DNA of 17,382 nucleotides from CBFGRU01 sp965651255 (lineage in GTDB: Bacteria; Planctomycetota; Phycisphaerae; Phycisphaerales; SM1A02): the NCBI GenBank assembly GCA_965651255.1, contig CBFGRU010000033.1, forward strand, positions 1 through 17,382, in the 5' to 3' direction. The notes beneath the pieces are model-generated. The model was not told the DNA's origin. It worked only from the letters and a program-made list of their open reading frames with translations, and searched no databases. A program made the position numbers and the translations under genes. Below, piece by piece: positions 7,071 to 13,684 of the stretch (position 1 is its first letter; every line of letters starts with the position of its first letter).

Positions 7071-8522
7071 TCAGTCGCCATCATCCCCATCGTCATCAAC
7101 GCGCGGCCGGTGCTTCAGCTCGTTCAGCGCGATGCGCTTGCGTGAGCGGAAGATGAGCCGGACCGGCACTTCGCTGAACGGCAACTCTTCACGCAACCGG
7201 TTGAGCAGATACCGCTCGTACCGCGGGCCGAAAAGCTTCGCATCATTGACCATCAGCACAATGGTCGGCGGATGTACATCAATCTGCGTGGCGTAGAACA
7301 GCTTTGCCTGCGTGCCGAGCCGCGTTGACGGGCCGCGCTGCTTGAGAATATCTCCCACCACCTGGTTCAGCCGGCCGGTGGTTTCGCGGTGATTCGCCTG
7401 GCGGAAGAGATTGAACGCCATCGCCACCGCATCGCGCACGCCGTCGCCGCTCGTTGCGCTGGTGAAGACAATTGGCGCAAAATCGAATCCACGCAGATAC
7501 TTCGTGAGATACTCACCGTAATCCGCGGGCGTGGCGCGCTTCGGATCCACCAGATCCCACTTGTTCACGACCAGTACCGTCGGTTTGAACTGTCGCTGCA
7601 GTTCCATCGCGAGTTGCTGATCAACCTGCGAGACCGGCTCGGTCGCATCGATGAGCAGCATCGCGACATCGGCCCGGCGAATCGCCCCCAGCGCCCGGCG
7701 GAAGGCGTAGTACTCCACATCCTCCGACATGCTCTTGCGCTTCCGCAGACCGGCGGTATCGATCGCGGTCATCACCCGGCCGTCGATCTCGAACCGCACA
7801 TCCACCGAGTCGCGCGTCGTGCCGGCGATTTCCGAGACGATCACACGGGCCGCGCCGGCCAGCGCGTTGACGAAACTGCTCTTCCCCGCGTTTCGCTTAC
7901 CGACGATGGCGAGCTTGAGTTCATCATCAACTGTTGCGTCCGCCTCACTCGCTTCGGGCACGCGCATCCAGATCGCTTCCGTGAGGGATCGCAGCCGAAA
8001 CCCGCTTTCCGCACTGACCATGACCGGATCGCCCAGCCCCAGCGATGTTGCCTCGAGCGCGTACGCTTCCCAGTGATCGCCATCGGTCTTGTTCGCGACG
8101 AGCAGCACCTTCTGCGCGTGGCCCGACTTTCGCAGCAACTCCGCCACGGTCTCGTCCAGCGCGGTGATGCCCGCCTGCGCATCGACGACGAAGAGAATCA
8201 GCGCCGCCTGCTCGACCGCGAGTTTGATCTGTGTTTCAATTGATTCGGTCAACGTCGCCAGGTCCGCGCCGACATCATCGAATCGCTTGCCTTCCGCGGT
8301 GTACACGCCGAAGCCGCCGGTATCCATCAACTCGATGAGTTTCGCGGGCGTCCCGCGCGGAGTCTCCATCGGCGCCTCGACCTCGATGACGGTTGACACG
8401 CGATCGCGCGTGACGCCGGGCGTCGGGTCAACGATCGACACCCGCCGGCGGGCAAGCCGATTGAGCAGACTGCTTTTGCCGACGTTCGGTCGGCCGACGA
8501 TGGCGACGATCGGGAGTGACAT
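7071..8522 (-). CDS. der: Ribosome-associated GTPase Der (EngA) with acidic C-terminal tail
   Basis: Der has two GTPase domains in tandem and a KH-like C-terminal domain, and acts in assembly of the 50S ribosomal subunit. The 483-residue protein shows G1 GRPNVGKSS at 10-18, DTGG at 67-70 and NKTD at 144-147 in domain 1, then GKRNAGKSS at 208-216, GTTRDSVDV, DTAG at 255-258 and NKWD at 320-323 in domain 2. The second G1 has Lys-Arg and Ala where RPNV is usual. The KH part includes FYATQIDVHPPTIVLMVN and YLLNRLREELPF. It ends in RVDDDGDDGD, an Asp-rich tail. The start at 8522 is chosen because MSLPIVAIVGRPNVGKS is where the family begins. It lies downstream of the LOG-family gene across a 322-base gap full of inverted repeats. 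Confidence 0.96.
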   Translation of the reverse strand: MSLPIVAIVGRPNVGKSSLLNRLARRRVSIVDPTPGVTRDRVSTVIEVEAPMETPRGTPAKLIELMDTGGFGVYTAEGKRFDDVGADLATLTESIETQIKLAVEQAALILFVVDAQAGITALDETVAELLRKSGHAQKVLLVANKTDGDHWEAYALEATSLGLGDPVMVSAESGFRLRSLTEAIWMRVPEASEADATVDDELKLAIVGKRNAGKSSFVNALAGAARVIVSEIAGTTRDSVDVRFEIDGRVMTAIDTAGLRKRKSMSEDVEYYAFRRALGAIRRADVAMLLIDATEPVSQVDQQLAMELQRQFKPTVLVVNKWDLVDPKRATPADYGEYLTKYLRGFDFAPIVFTSATSGDGVRDAVAMAFNLFRQANHRETTGRLNQVVGDILKQRGPSTRLGTQAKLFYATQIDVHPPTIVLMVNDAKLFGPRYERYLLNRLREELPFSEVPVRLIFRSRKRIALNELKHRPRVDDDGDDGD

Positions 8523-8562
8523 AGCGGGGATGATAGGAGCGCGGAGACGTGGACGAAAACGC

Positions 8563-8640
8563 CGCCGCCCGGTGCGCACGGGCCCGGCCATCCATGCGCG
8601 GCGGGCCAAGGATGGCCGCAGTGGTGCGCACGTACCGGCG
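8563..8640 (-). repeat. Three-tier nested inverted repeat upstream of der
   Basis: The inner stem pairs CGGCCATCC (8585-8593) with GGATGGCCG (8610-8618) over a 16-base loop. The middle stem pairs GTGCGCAC (8572-8579) with GTGCGCAC (8624-8631), with equal 5-base internal loops on both sides. An outer stem pairs CGCCG (8563-8567) with CGGCG (8636-8640) over 4-base internal loops. The result is a long, very GC-rich hairpin that would form in the RNA leader of der, starting 40 bases before its start codon. Each 8-mer of the middle stem is also a palindrome by itself. Confidence 0.65.
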
Positions 8641-8645
8641 AATGC

Positions 8646-8665
8646 GGTGACATCCTGCTGTCACC
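8646..8665 (-). repeat. 7-bp perfect hairpin next to the nested repeat
   Basis: GGTGACA (8646-8652) pairs perfectly with TGTCACC (8659-8665) around a six-base loop. It stands five bases from the outer edge of the nested repeat, so both could fold together in one transcript. There is no T-run, which argues against a simple intrinsic terminator. Confidence 0.5.
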
Positions 8666-8724
8666 CTCGCTGGCCGTGATTCCGGGCGCCGCGGTTTGCG
8701 TCAGAATGTGTCGCGCGGTGCGCC

Positions 8725-8791
8725 AAATCTCGGCACATTGCCCGAATTTCACCCGCGCGGAACGGGTGTGCCCGAATCGGCCGAAATCTCG
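8725..8791. repeat. Symmetrically spaced A-B-hairpin-B-A direct-repeat array
   Basis: AAATCTCG occurs at 8725-8732 and 8784-8791, and TGCCCGAAT at 8739-8747 and 8769-8777, all in the same orientation. Each AAATCTCG is six bases from its TGCCCGAAT, and the two B copies flank an inverted repeat CACCCG (8750-8755) / CGGGTG (8763-8768). The order is mirrored while the elements are direct. This could be a set of protein-binding sites in a promoter region for der, or chance; no clear -35/-10 pair was found. Confidence 0.45.
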
Positions 8792-8844
8792 CGCAAAGCG
8801 TGAATTTCTCTTCCGATCTCCGATTCTTCGGGTTTCGGCTCGAT

Positions 8845-9693
8845 TCACGCGCGCTGCTGCGCGGCGGACTCCGGCGCGGCCGCTCGACGCTCACCGAGGA
8901 ACCAGCGCGGCTTCGGTTTGCGCTCCCGCCAGGTGAACCCGAACTCGCTCGTCGCCACTTTGGTGATGTGCTGCACCGCCTCCTGCGGCGAGTCGGTGAT
9001 GAGGATCCGCTCGTAGTCCGCGGCGTCGATCGTTCCACATTTGATTAAGCGTTCACGCATGAACTCCAGCATGGGTGACCAGAAATCATGACCCATCAGA
9101 ATGATCGGAAAGTTCTTGATCTTGCCCGTCTGGATCAGCGTCGCTGTTTCAAAGATTTCATCAAGTGTCCCGAACCCGCCGGGCAGTGCGATGAATGCAT
9201 AGGAGTATTTGACAAGCATCACCTTGCGAATGAAGAAGTAGCGAAAGTCAATCCACTGATCGACATACGGGTTGGGCTTCTGCTCCATCGGCAGCTCAAT
9301 GTTGCAGCCGATCGACGGTCCGCCCGCTTCCTTCGCGCCGCGGTTGGCGGCCTCCATGATGCCCGGCCCGCCGCCGGTCATGACCGTGAAGCCGACCTTC
9401 GAAAGCTCTGCCCCCACTTCCCGCGCGAGCTGGTAGTAGGGGTTTTCTTCCGTGAATCGCGCGGAGCCGAACACCGTCACGCAAGGCCCGACGAAGTGCA
9501 GATTGCGAAACCCGCGGATGAGATCCATCATGATGCGGATCGTGCGGAGGAACTCGCTACGACGTGAGCGAGGCCCTTCGAGAAAGCGTGATTCCTCCGG
9601 GTTTCCTTCGGTTTTTCCCCAGCGCTGCTGCTCTCCGCCGCCGGTCGCGGACATCATTTCGGCCTGCATTTCCCGCATCGCATCATCAGTCAT
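8845..9693 (-). CDS. LOG-family (TIGR00730) Rossmann-fold nucleotide phosphoribohydrolase-like protein
   Basis: The 282-residue protein carries the two hallmark motifs of the LOG (cytokinin-activating/lysine-decarboxylase-like) family: GGGPGIMEAA at 107-116 and PGGFGTLDE at 171-179, in a Rossmann fold that begins near VTVFGSARF. Proteins of this family cleave the N-glycosidic bond of nucleoside 5'-monophosphates, releasing ribose 5-phosphate; the substrate here cannot be told from sequence. It has about 65 extra N-terminal residues with a Met/Glu-rich, low-complexity character and an Ala/Arg-rich C-terminal tail. ATG 9693 (GGAA a few bases upstream) is preferred, but an in-frame GTG at 9750 overlaps the gpmI stop as GTGA and would add 19 residues by translational coupling. 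It lies 53 bases after gpmI and is probably co-transcribed with it. Confidence 0.88.
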   Translation of the reverse strand: MTDDAMREMQAEMMSATGGGEQQRWGKTEGNPEESRFLEGPRSRRSEFLRTIRIMMDLIRGFRNLHFVGPCVTVFGSARFTEENPYYQLAREVGAELSKVGFTVMTGGGPGIMEAANRGAKEAGGPSIGCNIELPMEQKPNPYVDQWIDFRYFFIRKVMLVKYSYAFIALPGGFGTLDEIFETATLIQTGKIKNFPIILMGHDFWSPMLEFMRERLIKCGTIDAADYERILITDSPQEAVQHITKVATSEFGFTWRERKPKPRWFLGERRAAAPESAAQQRA

Positions 9694-9746
9694 TGCGTTT
9701 CCACTCGTTCCCGATTGTTCTTCGTTGTTCTCATCAACTCTGTGGA

Positions 9747-11384
9747 TCACTTGAGCAGACTTTCACCGGTCATCTCGTTCGGCGGCTCGATTCCCAGCAG
9801 ATGCAGCACCGTCGGCGCAATATCCGCGAGTCGGCCGCCCTCGCGCAGCGTCCGCCCCTGCATCCCTTCGCCCACCATGTACAGCGGTACATCGTACGTG
9901 GTATGGGCCGTGTGCGGGGCGTCGTGAACCGGATCCCACATCTGCTCCGCGTTGCCGTGGTCAGCGGTGATGATGAGCGAACCGCCACGCTTGAGCGTTG
10001 ATTCAACAATCCGGCCGACGCAGCCATCCACCGTCTCGACCGCCTTGATCACCGCCTCGAGTTTTCCCGTGTGGCCCACCATGTCGCCATTTGCGAAATT
10101 CACCACCAGCAGCGCCGGCGGCGACTCCGAGGCAAGCTGTTCGAGCACCGCATCGCAAACACCCGCCGCGCTCATCTCCGGCCTCTGGTCATACGTCGAC
10201 ACATCCTGCGGGCTGGGCACGATCACCCGCGACTCACCGACGAACGGCTCTTCACGGTAGTCATTGAAGAAGAAGGTCACATGCGCGAACTTTTCCGTTT
10301 CCGCGCAGCGGAACTGCGTGAGGTTCGCTTTGCTTACCACCTCGCCGAGAATGTTCACCATCTTCGGCGGTTTCTCGAACGCGATCGCACTGACCGGCAG
10401 ACCCGCCTCGTACCCGGTCATCGTGCAGTAATACACGTTTCGTAGCGGCTCCCCGCGATCGAATCCGCCGTTCGGAACACTCTGCCACGCGGCATTCGGC
10501 AGCACAAACGCCTTCGTCACCTGCCGGGGTCGATCACCGCGAAAGTTGAAGAGAATCACACTGTCACCATCCGCGATGCGCGGCAGCGGGTGACCGTTCT
10601 CATCCTCGATCATCGTCGGTGTGATGAACTCATCGCCCGTGCGATTCTCATCGCTCGGATGGTTGTAGTACGCTTCAATCGCTGCCCGCGCACTGCGTGC
10701 CCGGGCCGGCGGATGCACCGCTGACTGCGATGGGTGGTTCGACTCCCGACCGGTCAGCGCGGCGTACGCCCAGGCAATGCGCTCCCACCGGTGGTCGCGG
10801 TCCATCGCCCAGTAGCGACCGATGATCGAAGCAATGCGCCCGACGCCCTGTCGATTGATCTCATCTTCAAGTTCCGTCACGAACCCGAGCCCCGTCCGCG
10901 GGCCGGTATCCCGTCCATCGGTGATTGCATGTATCAGCAGATGGTCCGGCGCAATGCCCTCTCGCTTTGCCAGCTCGATGAGTGCGAAGGCGTGATCGAG
11001 GTCCGAGTGCACCTGGCCGCGCGAGACGAGTCCGAGCACATGCACGCGACCGCCCGTTTCCCGTGCGTGCTGAAACGCCTGCTTCAGTGCCTGGTTCTCA
11101 AAGAATCGGCCATCGCGAATCGCGCGGGTGATCCGCATGATTTCCTGATCGACAATGCGCCCGGCACCGATGTTCTGGTGCCCGACTTCGCTGTTGCCCA
11201 TCGTGCCCTTCGGCAGGCCGACATCCTCGCCGCAGGTGCGAATGAGAGTTCGCGGCCAGTCACGATCGAGTCGATCCGCCACCGGCGTCCGCGCGAGCTT
11301 CACCGCGTTGAACGCATCGTGTTCCGGATGCGGGTTCTCTCCCCATCCATCGCGAATGATCAGTACGACAGGTCGATGATTCAT
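9747..11384 (-). CDS. gpmI: 2,3-bisphosphoglycerate-independent phosphoglycerate mutase
   Basis: GpmI interconverts 3- and 2-phosphoglycerate in glycolysis and gluconeogenesis using two Mn ions and a phosphoserine intermediate. The 545-residue protein shows the first metal Asp12 in RDGWGENP, the nucleophile Ser65 in GTMGNSEVGHQNIGAGRI, the ITDGRDT and GRYWAMDRD motifs, NFRGDRPRQ, and the C-terminal metal-site stretches TADHGNAEQMWD and HTAHTTYDVPLY. It is longer than the usual roughly 510 residues, mainly by an insertion near 213-232 (Pro/Ser/Arg-rich). The substrate-site motif normally SDGGVHS reads SRGQVHS (121-127). The start at 11384 is chosen because MNHRPVVLIIRDGWG is the family N-terminus; longer frames add unrelated residues. 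It is divergent from yggS, 77 bases away. Confidence 0.95.
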   Translation of the reverse strand: MNHRPVVLIIRDGWGENPHPEHDAFNAVKLARTPVADRLDRDWPRTLIRTCGEDVGLPKGTMGNSEVGHQNIGAGRIVDQEIMRITRAIRDGRFFENQALKQAFQHARETGGRVHVLGLVSRGQVHSDLDHAFALIELAKREGIAPDHLLIHAITDGRDTGPRTGLGFVTELEDEINRQGVGRIASIIGRYWAMDRDHRWERIAWAYAALTGRESNHPSQSAVHPPARARSARAAIEAYYNHPSDENRTGDEFITPTMIEDENGHPLPRIADGDSVILFNFRGDRPRQVTKAFVLPNAAWQSVPNGGFDRGEPLRNVYYCTMTGYEAGLPVSAIAFEKPPKMVNILGEVVSKANLTQFRCAETEKFAHVTFFFNDYREEPFVGESRVIVPSPQDVSTYDQRPEMSAAGVCDAVLEQLASESPPALLVVNFANGDMVGHTGKLEAVIKAVETVDGCVGRIVESTLKRGGSLIITADHGNAEQMWDPVHDAPHTAHTTYDVPLYMVGEGMQGRTLREGGRLADIAPTVLHLLGIEPPNEMTGESLLK

Positions 11385-11426
11385 GGCCTGACTGTACGCC
11401 GACCGTCGCTTTCCCTCACCGGCCGG

Positions 11427-11455
11427 TTGTGAGGAAGCCGAACCGTTCCTATTCT
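11427..11455 (+). promoter_or_regulatory. Candidate yggS promoter giving a leaderless message
   Basis: TTGTGA at 11427-11432 and TATTCT at 11450-11455 are 17 bases apart, each with four of six consensus positions. Transcription starting seven bases after the -10 would begin at 11462, exactly the A of the proposed ATG. The alternative in-frame GTG at 11429 would lie inside the -35 and is therefore unlikely. Confidence 0.4.
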
Positions 11456-11461
11456 GTGCAT

Positions 11462-12292
11462 ATGACGGCGACTCAACAGCATTCGGGTACCGCGCAGTCC
11501 GAGCCCACATTGCGAGAGCGATACGAGGCGGTCTGTCAGCGCGTGGCGCAGGCGGCAGCCCGGTCCGGCCGCACCGCTGCCGATGTTCACATCGTTGCGG
11601 TGACGAAGAACGCCTCCATCGATCAGATCCGGCAACTCATCGACCTCGGCCACGTTGATCTGGGCGAGAATCGCGTGCAACAACTGGTGCAGCGGGCGGC
11701 GTTGATTGATGAGTTCCTCAATCGACGGCGGGAGCTGCCTTCCGCCGCCCGCAAGGGCGCAGCCGAAGGTGTGCGCTGGCACATGATCGGCCACGTCCAG
11801 CGCAACAAGGTGCGCAAGCTGCTCGGCGTCGTTCGCCTGATTCACTCCATCGATTCGCTCCGCCTCGTGGAAGAGTTACATGCCCTCGCGATCAAGCGCG
11901 AAGAGCCGACGGAAGTGCTCGTGCAGGTCAACGTCGCCGGCGAAGAGCAGAAGTACGGCATCGTGCCCGCCGCCGCCAGGCACATGGTCGAGCAGATCGA
12001 AACCATGGTCGGGCTGAAGTCGCGCGGCCTCATGTGCATGGCGCCCTTGGTTGATGATCCGGAGACCGTCCGCCCCGTCTTCGAGCGTTGCCGCGAACTC
12101 TTTGAAGATATCCGCACCTCCGGCGCGGGCGGCGACCGCTTCGATATTCTCTCCATGGGCATGTCCACCGATTACGAGGTCGCCATCGAATGCGGCGCGA
12201 ACATTGTCCGCATCGGAAGCGCCATCTTCGGTCCGCCGCAGCATGATGATGATCACGGCGGCGATGATGATGACGGCCCGGATGAAGCGTAA
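11462..12292 (+). CDS. yggS: YggS/PROSC-family pyridoxal phosphate homeostasis protein
   Basis: YggS proteins bind PLP on a lysine of an alanine-racemase-like barrel and buffer the free cofactor; no catalytic activity is established. The 276-residue product shows the PLP lysine Lys49 in HIVAVTKN, LGENRVQQL, the conserved WHMIGHVQRNKV, IHSIDS, VQVNVAGEEQKYG, RGLMCMAPL and the phosphate-loop SMGMSTDYEVAIECGAN with VRIGSAIFG. A short Arg/Ala insertion sits before WHMIGH. It ends with an extra Asp-rich tail of about 17 residues (HDDDHGG, DDDDGPDEA), absent from typical family members. ATG 11462 fits the promoter described above; there is no Shine-Dalgarno sequence. It converges with kynU, whose stop is 31 bases away. 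Confidence 0.94.
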   Translation: MTATQQHSGTAQSEPTLRERYEAVCQRVAQAAARSGRTAADVHIVAVTKNASIDQIRQLIDLGHVDLGENRVQQLVQRAALIDEFLNRRRELPSAARKGAAEGVRWHMIGHVQRNKVRKLLGVVRLIHSIDSLRLVEELHALAIKREEPTEVLVQVNVAGEEQKYGIVPAAARHMVEQIETMVGLKSRGLMCMAPLVDDPETVRPVFERCRELFEDIRTSGAGGDRFDILSMGMSTDYEVAIECGANIVRIGSAIFGPPQHDDDHGGDDDDGPDEA

Positions 12293-12323
12293 CCGTCAGA
12301 TCACTTGCGTTCTGCAATCACTG

Positions 12324-13646
12324 TCAATCGCCCAGCGCGGTCAGCGCTTGTGCGAATCGCCACACATCGGTGAAGGTGTTGTACAGCGGCACGGGCGCAA
12401 TGCGAATAATGTTCGGTTCGCGGAAATCGCCGACGATGCCCGCCTCTTCCAGCGCTCGAAATCGCTCCTTCGGGCGATCATGAACCAGAATCGACAACTG
12501 GCAGCCGCGCGCTGATTCTTCGCGCGGGGTGATGACCTCAAACCACTCCTCGCCAGCCCGCTCGATCAATGCCCGCGCGTAGGGTGTAAGGCGATTGCTC
12601 TTTTCGCGCAGCGCGTGCATGCCGATGCGGTCGAACTGCTCGAGGGAGGCCACCAGCGGCGCGAGCGCGAGAATCGGCGGATTCGACAGTTGCCACGCTT
12701 CCGCACTCGGGATGGGAATGAACTCGCGTTCCAGGTGCATGCGGAACCGCGTCTGCGGATCGTTTCCCCACCATCCGCCGAAGCGCGGCAGGTCGCGATC
12801 CTTGACATGCCGTTCATGAATGAAGATGCCCGCCACCGCACCCGGGCCGCTGTTGAGATACTTGTACGAACACCACGCCGCGAAATCGACGTTCCAGTCG
12901 TGCAGCTTCAGAGGCAGGTTGCCGGCCGCGTGAGCAAGGTCGAACCCCACGATGCAGCCGCGGGCATGCGCGTGCTGGGTGATGCGTGCAATGTCGAGCG
13001 CCTGCCCGGTGAGAAAGTTCACCCCGCCCAGCAGAACGACCGCCACTTCATCGCCGAACATGTCGAGCCCGGCGATGATTTCCTCGGTGCGCAGGGTGTG
13101 TTCACCTTCGCACGGCCGGACCTCAACCAGCCCGCGCCGGGCATCACGCTCCGCCGGCGCACGGACCGCCAGGTGCGTCTGGACCGCGTACCGATCGCTC
13201 GGAAACGCGGGCGTTTCCAGCAGAATCTTCCAGCGCTCGCGCGTCGGTCGATAGAAACTTGCAAGCAGAAGGTGCAGGTTCACCGTCAGCGAGTTCATCA
13301 TGACGACTTCGCCCGCATCGGGCTTCGCGCCGACGAGCCGCTCTCCCGCAGCGCGGCAGGTTTCGTGGTAGGAATACCACGGCCGCCGACCCTTGAAGTG
13401 GGCATCAACCGCCAGGTGCGCCCAGTCATCAAGCTCCTCATTCAGCAGATCGCGCGTACGCCGCGGCTGCAGGCCGAGCGAGTTTCCGCAGAGATAGACC
13501 GCCTCGCCCCCGTGCTGCGCGGGGGGAATGTGAAAGGTCGCACGCTCATCCCGCAGGGGGTCCAACTCATCGAGATGGCGCGCGAACTCCTCGCCCGGGT
13601 CAACCGTTTCGGCGGTGAGTTGAGAGGGATCGACGGATTCCAGCAT
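12324..13646 (-). CDS. kynU: Kynureninase
   Basis: Kynureninase is a PLP enzyme that cleaves kynurenine to anthranilate and alanine, or 3-hydroxykynurenine to 3-hydroxyanthranilate, in tryptophan breakdown or NAD synthesis. The 440-residue protein shows the N-terminal YLCGNSLGLQP, NSLTVNLHLLLASFY, the cofactor-binding GFDLAHAAGN (234-243), the Schiff-base lysine Lys262 in WCSYKYLNSGPG, GWWGNDPQTRF and the C-terminal IRIAPVPLYNTFTDVW. Length and motifs fit a complete enzyme. The start is well set: AAGGAG (plus-strand 13654-13659) lies seven bases before the ATG. It follows the M16-family gene by 38 bases in the same direction and is probably in its operon. No other kynurenine-pathway gene is in the window. 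Confidence 0.96.
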   Translation of the reverse strand: MLESVDPSQLTAETVDPGEEFARHLDELDPLRDERATFHIPPAQHGGEAVYLCGNSLGLQPRRTRDLLNEELDDWAHLAVDAHFKGRRPWYSYHETCRAAGERLVGAKPDAGEVVMMNSLTVNLHLLLASFYRPTRERWKILLETPAFPSDRYAVQTHLAVRAPAERDARRGLVEVRPCEGEHTLRTEEIIAGLDMFGDEVAVVLLGGVNFLTGQALDIARITQHAHARGCIVGFDLAHAAGNLPLKLHDWNVDFAAWCSYKYLNSGPGAVAGIFIHERHVKDRDLPRFGGWWGNDPQTRFRMHLEREFIPIPSAEAWQLSNPPILALAPLVASLEQFDRIGMHALREKSNRLTPYARALIERAGEEWFEVITPREESARGCQLSILVHDRPKERFRALEEAGIVGDFREPNIIRIAPVPLYNTFTDVWRFAQALTALGD

Positions 13647-13684
13647 CGCGCAGCTCCTTGACGGGCAGCGCTGCCCGACTGCAT

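Larger units (their letters stand above)
8523..8844. other. 322-base non-coding gap between the LOG-family gene and der
   Basis: No credible gene is visible on either strand; short frames here lack family features and start signals. The gap holds three structured blocks, listed separately: a three-tier inverted repeat (8563-8640), a 7-bp hairpin (8646-8665) and a symmetric direct-repeat array around a small hairpin (8725-8791). Because der and the LOG gene both read leftward, this is the leader side of der and the trailer side of the LOG gene. No T-run immediately follows any hairpin on the minus strand. Confidence 0.7.

Noticed and set aside
8725..8791. Repeat array considered as a CRISPR fragment
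   Set aside because: Units are 8-9 bases, differently spaced and not a repeat-spacer series; there are no cas genes.
8676..9048. Short plus- and minus-strand frames in the gap upstream of der
   Set aside because: They overlap the repeat structures and the end of the LOG gene, have Arg/Pro-rich composition, and lack start signals.
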